Shown: in pieces, positions 48,857-58,399 of the stretch
How positions within the stretch are numbered: the first letter of the stretch is position 1
Layout of the letters: each line of letters opens with the position of its first letter
NCBI GenBank assembly: GCA_964017125.1
Contig: CAXHKU010000905.1
Span: forward strand, 1 to 64,000
Direction of reading: 5' to 3'
DNA length: 64,000 bases
From: Flabesymbios commensalis
Taxonomy: Eukaryota; Annelida; Polychaeta; Terebellida; Flabelligeridae
The notes under the pieces: model-generated
The model's input: the letters and a program-made list of their open reading frames with translations, nothing else
Database searches by the model: none
Told to the model about the DNA's origin: nothing
Position numbers and translations under genes: made by a program

Positions 48857-49330
48857 TACAGTGCATATAATCTAATAAATAATTCCGGTATAATGGTTTT
48901 GTAATAATTCCATGGAAAAGGTTTTTTCCCAAGATGGCCGCCAAAATGTAATAGCACAATATTTTCGTCACCGTTCATCCGATTGTCTTCAAAATTGATT
49001 TGGCGAGACTGTGCGCAATAATATCTAGTAATTTTTTGACGAAAACTGGACCCGATTTGCGTAGGTGTTCAAAATAGTTTTTTTGGGGAATAGTTTGTGT
49101 TATATTAGGTATAAAGTCTAATAAATAATTATTTTATAATATTTTTTATATTTTTTTTGTAATTATTTAGGAATTAGAAGTGGTTTTTTTCAAAATGGCC
49201 GTCATAGAACGTCATAACACAAAATCTTCGTCACTGTTTCTACGATTGCCCTCAAAACTAACGTAGAGAGATCTGCGACTGTGCGCAATATATGGTTACA
49301 TTTTGAAGGAAATCCATGGAATAACCATGC
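48857..49330 (+). repeat. ~260-bp tandem duplication with AAGATGGCCGCC motif
   Basis: Two diverged direct copies. AAGATGGCCGCC at 48931 and AAAATGGCCGTC at 49193 are each preceded by TCTAATAAATAATT. Each is followed by TTCGTCACNGTT and GACTGTGCGCAATA (49007, 49276). No coding capacity is seen. Probably part of a dispersed repeat. Confidence 0.7.
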
Positions 49331-49415
49331 GTCGCGGTTGTCATACAAAAACCTTTAACCCTAAATCAGTTAACCCGGTGTGGCAGTAGACCCGGTGACT
49401 TTGGATTAGTTTGAT
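49331..49415. other. Short spacer with TTAACC strings
   Basis: Holds CCTTTAACCCTAAATCAG and GTTAACCCGG in tandem, resembling MITE termini, but no closing arm is found. Confidence 0.4.
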
Positions 49416-49646
49416 TTAGGTGTTAATTTCATCGCCACCATCTGCTTCATTCAGTAAATCTTTATATGGGTTTTTAAATGTGTTGTCATCTGCCACACAA
49501 GACCAAGCTTCTGTACATGAGATTACATTCATGTTAGATGGCAATTTCTTATATCTACATGATGAAATTTCCACTGGTGTATATGGTGCTGCGTCTTTTG
49601 TCATTAGAAGAGGTGCAATTCCTCCTGTGTTACACAGAGTTTTCAA
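49416..49646 (-). CDS. Exon-like open frame, possible terminal exon
   Basis: A 76-codon minus-strand frame ending in TAA at 49416. Codons look protein-like, and sample text includes ISSCRYKKLPSNMNV and NPYKDLLNEADGGDEINT. There is no ATG at its start; TTG follows a stop. The more likely boundary is a splice acceptor, CTCTGTGTAACACAG, with the exon starting at 49624 in phase 2. I do not recognise the family. No polyadenylation signal is seen close downstream. It could be the last exon of an unknown host gene or a decayed transposon fragment. The plus strand of the same segment is also open, which lowers confidence. Confidence 0.25.
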   Translation of the reverse strand: MKTLCNTGGIAPLLMTKDAAPYTPVEISSCRYKKLPSNMNVISCTEAWSCVADDNTFKNPYKDLLNEADGGDEINT

Positions 49647-49725
49647 TTACATTTACAATTACATTTATGACCAATAGGCGTACGTAAGGTCTGCATTGCA
49701 CAAAGTTATTTTTCTAAACATAAGC

Positions 49726-51053
49726 ATTTCACTAACATTCACTGATCTTTAGGCAAGAATATTCTTAGACTAAAGATCATCCAGTGTTCTAAAGATTTTT
49801 CTGTCTGACCGTTTCACTAACGAGATCTTTACATTATGTCTTAATCTTTATCGACAAGTGCTAAATAATTTACGCACGAACATCATATTGCACGATACAC
49901 CACAACACCCGTTGTTTTTAACCAATCTGCCGGCAGCGGGATGACATCATTGTTTTGTAAACATTCACCGGAGCACGTGTAGTCTACTATAGAATAATGA
50001 ACTACTACCGGTAGGCCTAGGTTATTTGTTTATAAAGGTAATTAAGCCAGTCGAGTTTTTAGATAATAATATTAAGGATATATAAAATATAATGATAAAT
50101 AACGCGATGTCGACACTCTAGGCCCAATTATATTCAGATCAAGTTGAATAACAGTAAATGTATATCAATCTAGTTAGACCGTGCGTCACACCGTGGACAG
50201 GACAAGAGCATAGGGTATGGGCCTATTGGTAAACATGAAGATATCGACGCCTACCTGGTAAAATTATAGATTTAATTATAAGCCTAGGTTATATTAGCCT
50301 AAGTTTACAACGTGCCACCCCTATAATGTAATTTACCTAGCCTTATATTGTATAGCATCTGGGAAAAAGGCAACCAAGCATGTACTGCCTCTATGAGATA
50401 GGGCCTATAGTATATTTCACCTACTAGCAGATACCGCATCATGTAGGCATAGACTACACATTATTGTAGGCCGACACACACGGAACTTGTACAATGTCTT
50501 GGTAGGTATACTAGGCCTATATATCTACCACCTACCACACAGCCAAAGTTTTGTTTAGGTTAGATTGGAATCAAGTATTCTTGGTCGCTATAGACATTTA
50601 TTCTAGAGTTGAAAAGGTATAGGCCCTGAACAGTGGGCCTAGAGTAGGCCTAACCTACATCAATGTTGAAGATAATCAGCGAAACTGTGAGTAAAAGGAA
50701 TAATTAATTCAAGAAAAAATATACCATCTGATTAGGCCTACAACTTTGATAATTGATGCGCTGTCGTTTTCTACACAGATGATAAAATACAGAGTCAAAT
50801 GCATGAATAAACATTATGTTAAAGATCGTCTTTAACTGTTTAAAGAGTGCCCCCGACCACTCTTGAAAACTCATCTTTATAATTAAAGATTTCGCCTTAA
50901 AAATCTTTAGTGAAACGGATGACTTAAAGAACACTCCTTAATGATCGTTTGTGAAACAGTCAAATCTTCAATTAAGGATACATCTTTAATTAAAGAGGAT
51001 TTGCCGTTTTAAAGATCATTTTGCCTTAAAGATCGCTCAGTGAAACGCGACCC
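49726..51053. mobile_element. Inverted-repeat element with GATCTTTAA arms
   Basis: The left end, TTTCACTAACATTCACTGATC / TTTAGGCAA, mirrors the right end, TTGCCTTAAAGATCGCTCAG / TGAAACGCGACCCAGG. Both arms contain further inverted units of GTTTCACTNA and GATCTTTA (left 49726-49860, right 50869-51053). The ~1-kb interior has no frame of note and is dense in AGGCCTA strings (49995-50660). The short TGGGTCGCGTTTCACT-type terminus is common in invertebrate DNA transposons; I cannot name the superfamily. Confidence 0.55.
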
Positions 51054-51411
51054 AGGTGATTAGCTTTCTGAATGTGAAGCCCGATACAGTCCGATGATGC
51101 TGGAGGTAGACATTCACTTTCTGTTCCCGTTTGGCAGAACATCCAATATCGCATATAATGTTAATTATTTCCGAATACAAACAGAACACTTGTAGCCTAC
51201 TAGTGTACCCTGGTAAAGTATTACAGATGGCACAGTTGACATAACTGGGACCGATCACAGTGACTAGTTGATGAATATAGGGATGTAGCGTAATCTGTTT
51301 TTCACACAAGTGCGGAACATTAATATTATTCGTGATATTCATAAAAAACATGTTTAGTGTGCAGCAATAGTCCGGTGTCTGCTTAAACTTGGTTGGAATA
51401 CAAAACATCAA
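51037..51411 (-). CDS. Unrecognised 124-codon open frame
   Basis: A minus-strand frame with an ATG-ATG-proximal start (MMFCIPTKFK) running to a stop inside the end of the neighbouring inverted-repeat element. It is cysteine-rich and contains NITN, a possible glycosylation site, but no signal peptide, membrane segment or known domain is evident. The last 17 bp overlap transposon DNA, which argues against a conserved protein. It lies just downstream (minus strand) of the candidate exon at 51495. Confidence 0.15.
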   Translation of the reverse strand: MMFCIPTKFKQTPDYCCTLNMFFMNITNNINVPHLCEKQITLHPYIHQLVTVIGPSYVNCAICNTLPGYTSRLQVFCLYSEIINIICDIGCSAKREQKVNVYLQHHRTVSGFTFRKLITWVAFH

Positions 51412-51494
51412 CTTGAACTAAGTTACCTCCGGTAAATAGTATTCATTTATTTTTTAAAACCTTAGATGATTATCGGGTGTATTTATCGCATTGT

Positions 51495-51592
51495 TTAGGA
51501 ATCGGGACCTGCAGTGTTCATCTCCAATCCTGATGACGAGATCCGTCTGGCTGGCTCTCCAGCATTGGTAGATTCAGGCTTATCGTAACGGC
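51495..51592 (-). CDS. Candidate terminal exon of an unknown gene
   Basis: On the minus strand a pyrimidine-rich acceptor, CACATTTATTTTAG, is followed by a 98-bp exon in phase 2: 31 codons plus TAA (sample RYDKPESTNAGEPARRISSS). AATAAA lies 45-50 bp after the stop (51451-51446). The segment is clearly richer in GC than its surroundings. I do not recognise the protein; the text resembles a low-complexity cytoplasmic tail. The opposite strand also has an acceptor-like AG and a 29-codon frame, but its polyadenylation signal would be only 9 bp after the stop, so minus is preferred. No matching upstream exon was identified. Confidence 0.33.
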
Positions 51593-51599
51593 CTAAAAT

Positions 51600-52667
51600 A
51601 AATGTGTATTTCGTGAAGTTGAGAATAACTTCAAATTGAATTTGTAATTACACAAGACATGCTTAATTAAAAATTATTATGTGTTTTTTTTCTTTAACCT
51701 GGGCACACAGAGTGTTTTACAATTCCTTACTCCTTACCAAAAAGGGGATACATCGATTATATTCCCGGATAAATTTCACAGAACAAATACTGACATTGAC
51801 AAACGCTATTAACACCCGAAAATAATGCATAATTATAATATGTCCAAACACATTGCTGGTATTATTAAATAACAATGCAAATGTAAATTTATACCCTGAT
51901 GTGTTTTGTAAATTCACGAAATTTTGCCAAAGGGACGTTTACGTATATGGTTAAGTTTTGAATACAAACATAGTATTAAAGTTTAACACACGTAAAGGTG
52001 AATATAATATACTGTTACGACAATATAAACAATTTATCCAGAAAGAGAAAAAACATGACCAACAAGTCGAACTTATTCAGCTTGAAAATATGAGAACAGA
52101 ATATCTAAATGCCTACTGGAAATTCTAGAAATCTGTAAAACCTAGAAATTTAACCAAAGGTCCTACCCTGTCACAATTTATTAAATATTTTGAGCAAGAA
52201 ATCTACCCTCTTCGTGAGTTTCGAGCCACAAACGGACCGGATCAGCCACCGGGGCCGGCGCGCTATGGATAAGCTGTCGCATACATCAAGACACAAGCAT
52301 GTAATTAAATGCAAAACAGATAATTAAAGCTATGTAATACCTCGTGGGGACATTATTCCATTGGATATTAACCAGAACATGATGGCAAGACATGAAAATG
52401 AATATTAAAGTGGTGATTACTCACAGCTATGACAGACTAGTCATAGCGTAATAGTGCGCACATCACATAAAGCATATTAACCATGTCATCGCTAAGGATA
52501 GGGGGTGGGAGGATGAATTCTAAATATAATTTTACGAATTTTTTCCGATGTTATGACTTGGAAATGGTTTGTACAAAATTGTATCAGCTACAGATTTATC
52601 AAAATAAGTGTCCTAGTCTATATAATATGTCTTGTTGTTTATTCGCACATAAAGGATGTTAACCATG
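51600..52667. other. AT-rich region, no recognised gene
   Basis: Short GC-rich patch GGGGCCGGCGCGC at 52251. The minus-strand frame 51717-51917 is AT-driven and not credible. No repeats shared with the rest of the window were found. Confidence 0.5.
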
Positions 52668-52912
52668 TTAAACCTTTAACCGCCGGTGCCGCATATATTC
52701 GGGTTTTCATTTGTGATTAGCTCATCAAGTACCATCTTTTAAACATGGTAAAGATATAATGCGACATTACTCAGCAATATTTGAAAACAGTTGACCTTCA
52801 TTTTGTCAAATCTGAATAATTTTCACTCACTTGAAGTTGTGGATCGCGTCAGCGAGACACGACTTCAAGTGGGTGAAAATTCAGATTGGATAATCTGGCG
52901 GTTATAGGGTTA
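52668..52912 (+). mobile_element. TTTAACCGCC-ended MITE, family F3
   Basis: The ends are TTAAACCTTTAACCGCCGGTG and ATCTGGCGGTTATAGGGTTA. It carries CGAATATA-type text (CATATATTCGGGTTTTCATTT) and the hairpin CACTTGAAGTTGTGGATCGCG / CGAGACACGACTTCAAGTG (52829-52874). About 245 bp. An inverted-orientation copy is at 61183-61430. Confidence 0.75.
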
Positions 52913-53294
52913 GCCCTCAAAGCATTGACACGAGCTTCCATAAACCATGAAAATTTTTGAAAGTTGTTTTCAATTTGAAATCATCATGTATGTCTTAGTT
53001 AGCTCATTGCGCTTCATATGAGTACCCATGTTATGGCCCTTTAGCCAATGTAAATATTTAGATTCTTACAGTGAGGCTTCACTCTTTCAGTGTGAGGACC
53101 GTCAGAATCTAGACGTCAGATTCTGACGTTAAAAGACGATCCCCAACTTGAAAAGTATAATGGCGGCAGACCCACAACACGGGTATTCAAATGAAGCAAA
53201 ACGAGCTAACTGAGACATTTATGACGAACTTAAATTGAAAAACCCTTTGGTTTTCATAGTTTATAAGACATACTTCAGCACTGTAAAGGTTAAA
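52913..53294. mobile_element. Family F1 MITE, head-to-head double form
   Basis: A minus-oriented F1 tail (CATAAACCATGAAAATTTTTG, AAATCATCATGTATGTC) runs into the shared hairpin region (TCTTTCAGTGTGAGGACCG, AATCTAGACGTCAGATTCTG). A plus-oriented tail follows (GGGTATTCAAATGAAGC, GACATTTATGACGAAC, CAGCACTGTAAAGGTTAAA). It thus looks like two copies fused at the hairpin. Confidence 0.65.
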
Positions 53295-53297
53295 TAA

Positions 53298-53408
53298 TCC
53301 CAGTAAACACAAAACATTTGTATAATATTTATACAATGTTGATCCAACGTCGAAGACGTTGGGCCGACGTTGTATAACTGTTATACACATGTTTTGTGTT
53401 TACTGGGA
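53298..53408. mobile_element. CCCAGTAAACACAAAACA palindromic MITE, family F5
   Basis: TCCCAGTAAACACAAAACAT at the left is the reverse complement of ATGTTTTGTGTTTACTGGGA at the right. The inner arms are ATACAATGTT / ACGTTGTATAA and the apex is CAACGTCGAAGACGTTGGG. 111 bp. A related copy is at 55699, and diverged ones at 60669 and 61438. Confidence 0.85.
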
Positions 53409-53411
53409 TAG

Positions 53412-54138
53412 CCCGCTAAATAACGAAACAATAACATTGTGTCATTTGTTATTAAATAAACCATGTAAGCTGATAATATTTTCAGCAAGTAAGGCTTTAA
53501 ATTGAAATAAAATGAAGCATGATGAACTGATGAAAGCTTAGTAATTCGCAGTCACCTTTTTAAATCCCCTAATCAGTCATTTTGTCAAGCTGTCTGAATA
53601 TATGGAATTAATTCGGGATTCCATGGTGATAATAGACCTTTTATTTGCCGGGAGCCATTATAGTTTTTGTTTTATTTCAAGTAATAATAATAAAAATAGA
53701 TTATACATAACAGTTCGAGGTCGATACACCATCCATTGACAGATTTAGCAAAAATGTATTGAGAATGAGCGAAGAGAGATAATTATTAGCGAGAGACAAT
53801 GGAAAGGCAACTACGATGACCAATAAATGGCTGGGACATTAGTCGAGCGTGGTACATTCATGTTGCCATTTAGCATACATAATAGAAAATATACAAAATT
53901 GACAACGTAAAGACTTAATCTACACAATGTAAATTTGGATTTATTTTGCTGGGATCTGATATCGCTCATCTAGGGACAGACTACGTAGGGAATGTAGAAA
54001 ATGTTGGCTACTTGTGATTAAAGATTAAAGAGAAAATGATTACTCCCCGTGCAGACTTTATCCGAGAAAATAATTGCTCCCTTGGATAGTTCGTATATCT
54101 GATACAGTCTCCTGGAAGGTGTTTAGATGCAATTTATA
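53412..54138. other. Unique AT-rich region, no gene
   Basis: No frames of note, no hairpins or tandem repeats recognised. Confidence 0.5.
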
Positions 54139-54680
54139 GCATTTTATTCCGACCACTGCTGTTGAGAGCGAGTAGTTTTACGGTGCTAAATGTACATTAA
54201 TCACATATAAAATAATCACAATAAAATAAAGTCACCAGTAAATTGGCGACATTCCGTGGATTTCTTTGGTTCAACCCTTTTCTCTCCACGGTATTTTATT
54301 TATATTTTCACCCACTTGAAGTTGTGTCTTACGGTAGCTGGTAATCGCCATGGTGAAAAAATATATTTTGAGTGAATTTTTGTTTTTATTTTGTTCCCAC
54401 GAAATAATAATGAAGAAAATAATTATTATATAAATAATAGGGGAACAAATAATAATTGTAGCATTTTATTCCGACCAGTGCTGTTGAGAGCGAGCAATTT
54501 TACGGTGCTAAATGTACATGTATCACATATAAGATATTCCCAAGTCTCTAGTAAATTGGCGACATTGCTTTGTATTGGCTTAACCCTTTCCTCGCCATGG
54601 TATTTTATTTATATTTTCACCCACATGAATTTGTGTCTCGCTCTCGCAAATTTAAGTGGTTAAAAATTACTCATATTTGA
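54139..54680 (+). repeat. 320-bp tandem duplication
   Basis: GCATTTTATTCCGACCANTG (54141 and 54461), GTTGAGAGCGAG, TTTTACGGTGCTAAATGTAC, AGTAAATTGGCGACATT and CAACCCTTTTCTC / TAACCCTTTCCTC followed by CCATGGTATTTTATTTATAT repeat in order with a 320-bp offset. The second unit ends in an extended hairpin sequence to about 54790 that closes with GGCTAAATGGTTAA. Non-coding. Confidence 0.8.
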
Positions 54681-54832
54681 AACCATCCATTTTCAATTGT
54701 TTATATTTCATTCACAACAACTGTTATTTAACCTGCTAATAAAACAGATTTAAAACTATCATAGTCGTGATTCGGGCTAAATGGTTAATATCCGAATAAG
54801 GGGCTATTGCTTATCGTGACGCTTATCCACAT

Positions 54833-55018
54833 TGACCCTTTCAGCGCGGGAAATGACTTTGGACTTCAGAATCTGACGTCTGATCCCCCCGCACCGAAAG
54901 AGAAAAATGGTAGAGGTATTCAAATGAAGCAGATAGAGCAAACTAAGCCATTTATGCTGATTTTAAATTGAAAAAAAGTGTTTTCCAAGTTCATATAGCA
55001 ATATTTCAGCGCTTCCAA
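54833..55018 (+). mobile_element. Family F1 MITE
   Basis: TGACCCTTTCAGCGCGGGAAA, GACTTCAGAATCTGACGTC, then CCCCGCACCGAAAG, GAGGTATTCAAATGAAGC, AAGCCATTTATGCTGATTTT, TTGAAAAAAAGTG and AATATTTCAGCGCTT. The hairpin is shortened. Confidence 0.72.
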
Positions 55019-55223
55019 CTTATTTTACTACTTCAGCCTGCATACCTGGTCAGAAATCACAACCAATCCATTGAATCTGAAACCGGGTTCTCTTATAGCG
55101 CTGATATATTTGTCACTTATAGGCCCAGAGGGCCGGGGGTATTTTTTGTAGGCCTATACTGAAAATGTTGTCAAAAATATGTACACATGTGACTATATTA
55201 AACGATACTACTACTACTATTTG

Positions 55224-55444
55224 TAAATAAACCATTAAAATCAAATAAAAAAATTGTCAATGAAATCGTCTTAAATTACTTAGTTAGCTTTTCCTGCTTC
55301 ATTTGAATACCAATGTTATGTGTACTCGGCCATATTTTCTTTTTCGGAGCGCTATGTGACGGGAATACATACAGGCAACATAAATGTGTTTTTTCTCTGT
55401 TCGACTTTGACGTCTAAAATCGGTCCTATTGCTAAAGGAGTTAA
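55224..55444 (-). mobile_element. Family F1 MITE, minus orientation, eroded head
   Basis: Read in minus: TTAACTCCTTTAGCAATAGG, ATTTTAGACGTCAAAGTC, then GGCCGAGTACACATAACATTG, GTATTCAAATGAAGC, GACGATTTCATTGAC. TTAA is present at its outer end. Confidence 0.6.
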
Positions 55445-55510
55445 CAATTGAAAGCAGCTGAACAAGAACGTGGCATCGTTGCAGATATTGTGCGTAATTT
55501 GGTATATGAT

Positions 55511-55607
55511 AAAGCCCGATGAGCTCTCCATTCTTAGCTGTGAAAAGGGTGGAGGCCGAAAGCCGGGGCCTTTTTCACAGCTAAGAATGGAGAGCCCCAA
55601 GGGCTTT
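55511..55607. repeat. 97-bp near-perfect hairpin
   Basis: CTCTCCATTCTTAGCTGTG AAAA pairs perfectly with TTTT CACAGCTAAGAATGGAG AG over at least 23 bp. The outer stem AAAGCCC / GGGCTTT and inner GGAGGCC / GGGCC extend it. The loop is short and GC-rich. It could be a MITE core or a hairpin RNA; nothing in the sequence shows transcription. The minus-strand frame 55352-55633 runs through it and is not taken as a gene. Confidence 0.85.
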
Positions 55608-55698
55608 AACTGACTTAAAACACATCCGACCATAATAAGGATCCCTCATAATCATGATAATCAACAGCTCGTTCACACCTTACTGATAATAGCACCAT

Positions 55699-55785
55699 CC
55701 CAACAAACACAAAACATTTGTATAACATCTGTACAACGTCGGCTGACGTTGTACAAAAGTTATACAAATGTTTTGTGTTTGTTTC
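55699..55785. mobile_element. Family F5 palindromic MITE
   Basis: CCCAACAAACACAAAACAT / ATGTTTTGTGTTTG arms with TTGTATAAC / GTTATACAA and apex CAACGTCGGCTGACGTTG. Slightly shorter than the copy at 53298. Confidence 0.82.
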
Positions 55786-56198
55786 TGAATAATAATGTTT
55801 TATTTTGACAATTACATATTACGCCTCTACATGTATATTAGTATATTTTTATTTCGACGCTGCTATAAATATGTTGTATTTTTATGTATTATTTCTACAT
55901 TTATAGAGGTCCATAAATAAATAAAAAATACACGGTATATTTCAGGGCCTTGTTTTACATCACTGATTTCCGCGTTGATATTTGGAAGGGGAGCGAGATA
56001 CTTGTTATGATCTTGTCATGAACTGTTCATTCGCTTACATGATATATATAGAGATTATGCAACACGGACCGAGGAAATGCTGGGCTGGTGATCTACTTGT
56101 TGGGAAAGCCAGTAATATTGTGATGTATAGCTGTATAAATCTGAATAATAACTTCACGCCTGCCTCCAGCAAGGGAGAGACAATGCAGGGCTATCACC
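55786..56198. other. Unique sequence, no recognised gene
   Basis: AT-rich first half. A frame starting at 55982 runs into the adjoining MITE and has no recognisable domain. Confidence 0.5.
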
Positions 56199-56548
56199 TT
56201 AACTCCTTTAGTGCTGGGACCGACTTTAGACGTCAAAGATATGACATTTATTGAATTTTAGGCCACTTTTGTTCACATATAGGCTAAACTGGATCAGAAA
56301 AAATCCTGAGGGTGGTGACATGAATGAGATGACACTGCCCTCGAGACATAGAATTCACATTTCTAGCCCTGCTGATGCCGAGCACGCTACCTTTCCAGCT
56401 TTTAAAAATCTGACGTCTAAAGTCGCGACCCGACCTGAAAGACTAAATTATTTATAAAGGCCGTAGACTCATAACATAGGTATGCAAATGAAGCGGAAAC
56501 AGTTTTGTTTTCTGTTTTGGTGTCTATACAAATATATCAGCGCTTTAA
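56199..56548 (+). mobile_element. Family F1 MITE interrupted by ~155-bp insert
   Basis: The head TTAACTCCTTTAGTGCTGGG, with GACTTTAGACGTCAAAG, is separated from its partner arm AATCTGACGTCTAAAGTCGC (56409) by about 155 bp of unrelated DNA (roughly 56250-56405). The tail continues with GGTATGCAAATGAAGCGG and ATATCAGCGCTTTAA. The closing TTAA (56545-56548) is shared with the next MITE. Confidence 0.68.
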
Positions 56549-56800
56549 CCCTTTCAAGCCTGAATTTACCATTGTCATCTTCATCCACTACAACAGACCG
56601 CGAATTGCTGTCGCAATTCTCGATTTGTAGTGGATGAAAATGACTTGATGTGGTTTAAAAACTAAAGAAAATTACCATGTATCGGAAAACCAGTTTTATA
56701 TAAATTTTCGTTCTAAAAACACTTGGTTGTAGAAAAATTAAGTCTGTTTTCAGGAATGTAAAATGATGCTTTAATGCATCTCGAGGGCTTAAAGGGTTAA
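56545..56800 (-). mobile_element. TTAACCCTTT-ended MITE, family F2, complete
   Basis: The ends are TTAACCCTTTCAAGCC and GGGCTTAAAGGGTTAA. It contains the hairpin CATCCACTACAACAGACCGC / CTCGATTTGTAGTGGATG around GAATTGCTGTCGCAATTC, then GATGCTTTAATGCATC. Reverse orientation relative to 33338. TTAA on both sides and CCCTTT termini support a piggyBac-type origin. Confidence 0.78.
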
Positions 56801-56984
56801 TAGTGCAATAATGTTGGTCCAATATCGACGACGCTTGTCCAACGTTAAGCCAGTAATGTTCCAATAGCTGGTGTATCTACTTAATCTATGAGTCACATGC
56901 ATCCATCGCTGTGTCTGACATATTAGTAACGTAGAAATTAAATGAGTTAATAACAATAATCGTTTTATTCAGCGATTGAATCAC

Positions 56985-57115
56985 TGTTGCTGGGAATGAA
57001 ATGGTAATTTGTTAATGTTTGGGCTCAAATTTAACAAATGTCATTGATCTTCAACCACTTGTGGTTGTGGATCGCGGTGGAGATACAGAATCTCAAGTGG
57101 TTAAAAATTAAAACA
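56985..57115. repeat. Hairpin repeat related to the F3 stem
   Basis: CAACCACTTGTGGTTGTGG and CGCGGTGGAGATACAGAATC / TCAAGTGGTTAAAAATT form a degenerate version of the CACTTGAAGTTGTG stem. The upstream text (TTTGGGCTCAAATTTAACAAAT) resembles that of 48400-48445. Confidence 0.5.
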
Positions 57116-57131
57116 AATGACAGGATAGGAC

Positions 57132-57370
57132 TGAACCCCTACAGCGCAGGGATAGACTATAGACGTCAGAATCTGACGTCTGTAGACGTCAGATTCTGAC
57201 GTCTAAAGTCGATCCCCACACTGGAGAGCAACATATTTATAATGGCAGTAGACCCATGACATAGCTATTCATATGAATCAAAAAGAACTAACTAAGACAT
57301 TTAGGATGATTTCGAGTTGAATAAACCCTTTGGTTTCCATGCATTATATAATAAATATTCAGCGCTTTAA
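57132..57370 (+). mobile_element. Family F1 MITE, best-preserved hairpin
   Basis: GAACCCCTACAGCGCAGGGAT, then the double dyad GACGTCAGAATCTGACGTC / TGTAG / ACGTCAGATTCTGACGTC (57161-57200), closing CTAAAGTCGATCCCCAC. The tail has TATAATGGCAGTAGACCCAT, ACTAAGACATTTAGGATG and TATTCAGCGCTTTAAGGGG. This copy shows the full nested palindrome. Confidence 0.8.
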
Positions 57371-57528
57371 GGGGAACCCTTGAAGTGGTATTCTCACACT
57401 CTGCACAGTGATTTTCATTATGAGATGTATAACGGTATCAGCCCATATCTCACTCTAGCGGTAGGCCTAGTTTGAACTGCAATAATCTGGCAGTCATGTC
57501 AAATGTGACTTGATCGAGTGAGAAAATA

Positions 57529-57670
57529 CAAACGTTGTTCATTTTTCGTGCGATATGGGAAAATATAGCACATGTCCAATGAATAAAGTGTTCGCCTAAA
57601 GGCTCACACCTTTTTCATTGGACGAGTGCTGTATTTTCCCATATCGCACTCAAATGAACACCGTTTGCTT
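57529..57670. repeat. 142-bp imperfect hairpin
   Basis: GTGCGATATGGGAAAATA (57570) pairs with TATTTTCCCATATCGCAC (57633). GTCCAATGAA pairs with TTCATTGGAC, and GTGTTCGCC TAAA GGCTCACAC closes the loop. The outer arms GTTGTTCATTT / AAATGAACACC extend it. Probably a MITE remnant. Confidence 0.8.
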
Positions 57671-57847
57671 ATAGCCGTCTTTATCCTTATTGTTTGTACT
57701 TCAAACAAAACAACCTGGAGGAGATAAACAGGTAATTTGCTACCTTGACATAAGTTTTGATTTTGATTGTACATATCTAAATGATTTACATCCACTTGGA
57801 GTTGTGTGTTGCAACAATTTCAAGTGATTTCTATAGGACTGTACGGG

Positions 57848-58162
57848 TTAAAGAGGGTAACTCAGGCTAAAATCATAAAAAAATAGGTGATTTTATTTTG
57901 GAGTATTATTATGACCATATGAAGTAAACATGTCCATAGACTAGAACTGCAAACATTTTATTTTATTTTTTGTGCTGCGCATTTACCAGTTTGATATAGG
58001 GACGACATTCCCGTATTATGTTTCTATATCCAGCCTAACAAAAATTAAAAAACGTATGCAGTCCTAATCTATGGACATGTTTACATCATATGGTCAAATT
58101 AAGAAGCCAAAATAAAATCACCATTTTTTTTTAAAGATTTTAGCCTGGGTATGGGCCTTTAA
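57848..58162. mobile_element. TTAA-flanked MITE, family F4
   Basis: The ends are TTAAAGAGGGTAACTCAGGCT and AGCCTGGGTATGGGCCTTTAA. The inner arms are AAAATCATAAAAAAATAGG / TTTAAAGATTTTAGCC, TATGACCATATGA / TCATATGGTCAAATTAA and GTCCATAGACTAG / CTAATCTATGGAC. 315 bp, palindromic, non-coding. Confidence 0.78.
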
Positions 58163-58196
58163 CAAATTGTATTGACTTGTAGTATGCTCTGTGATT

Positions 58197-58390
58197 TAGC
58201 CCTTACAGCGCGGGGATCGACTTTAGCAGTCAGAATCTGACGTCTGTAGTCTATCCCCGCGCTGTAATCGTAAGAAGATTAATAATGGACGCAGACCCAT
58301 TTAGGTATTTAAATGAAGCGGAAAGAGCTGACTTAAAGCGTTTTGATCTGCATTATTTTTCTAAGTTTAATTCAGCGTTGTAACGGTTAA
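58197..58390 (+). mobile_element. Family F1 MITE
   Basis: CCCTTACAGCGCGGGGATCG, AGCAGTCAGAATCTGACGTC, then TATCCCCGCGCTG completes the hairpin. The tail has ATGGACGCAGACCCATTTAG, AATGAAGCGGAAAGAGC and TTCAGCGTTGTAACGGTTAAG. Confidence 0.78.
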
Positions 58391-58399
58391 GGGTTCAGG

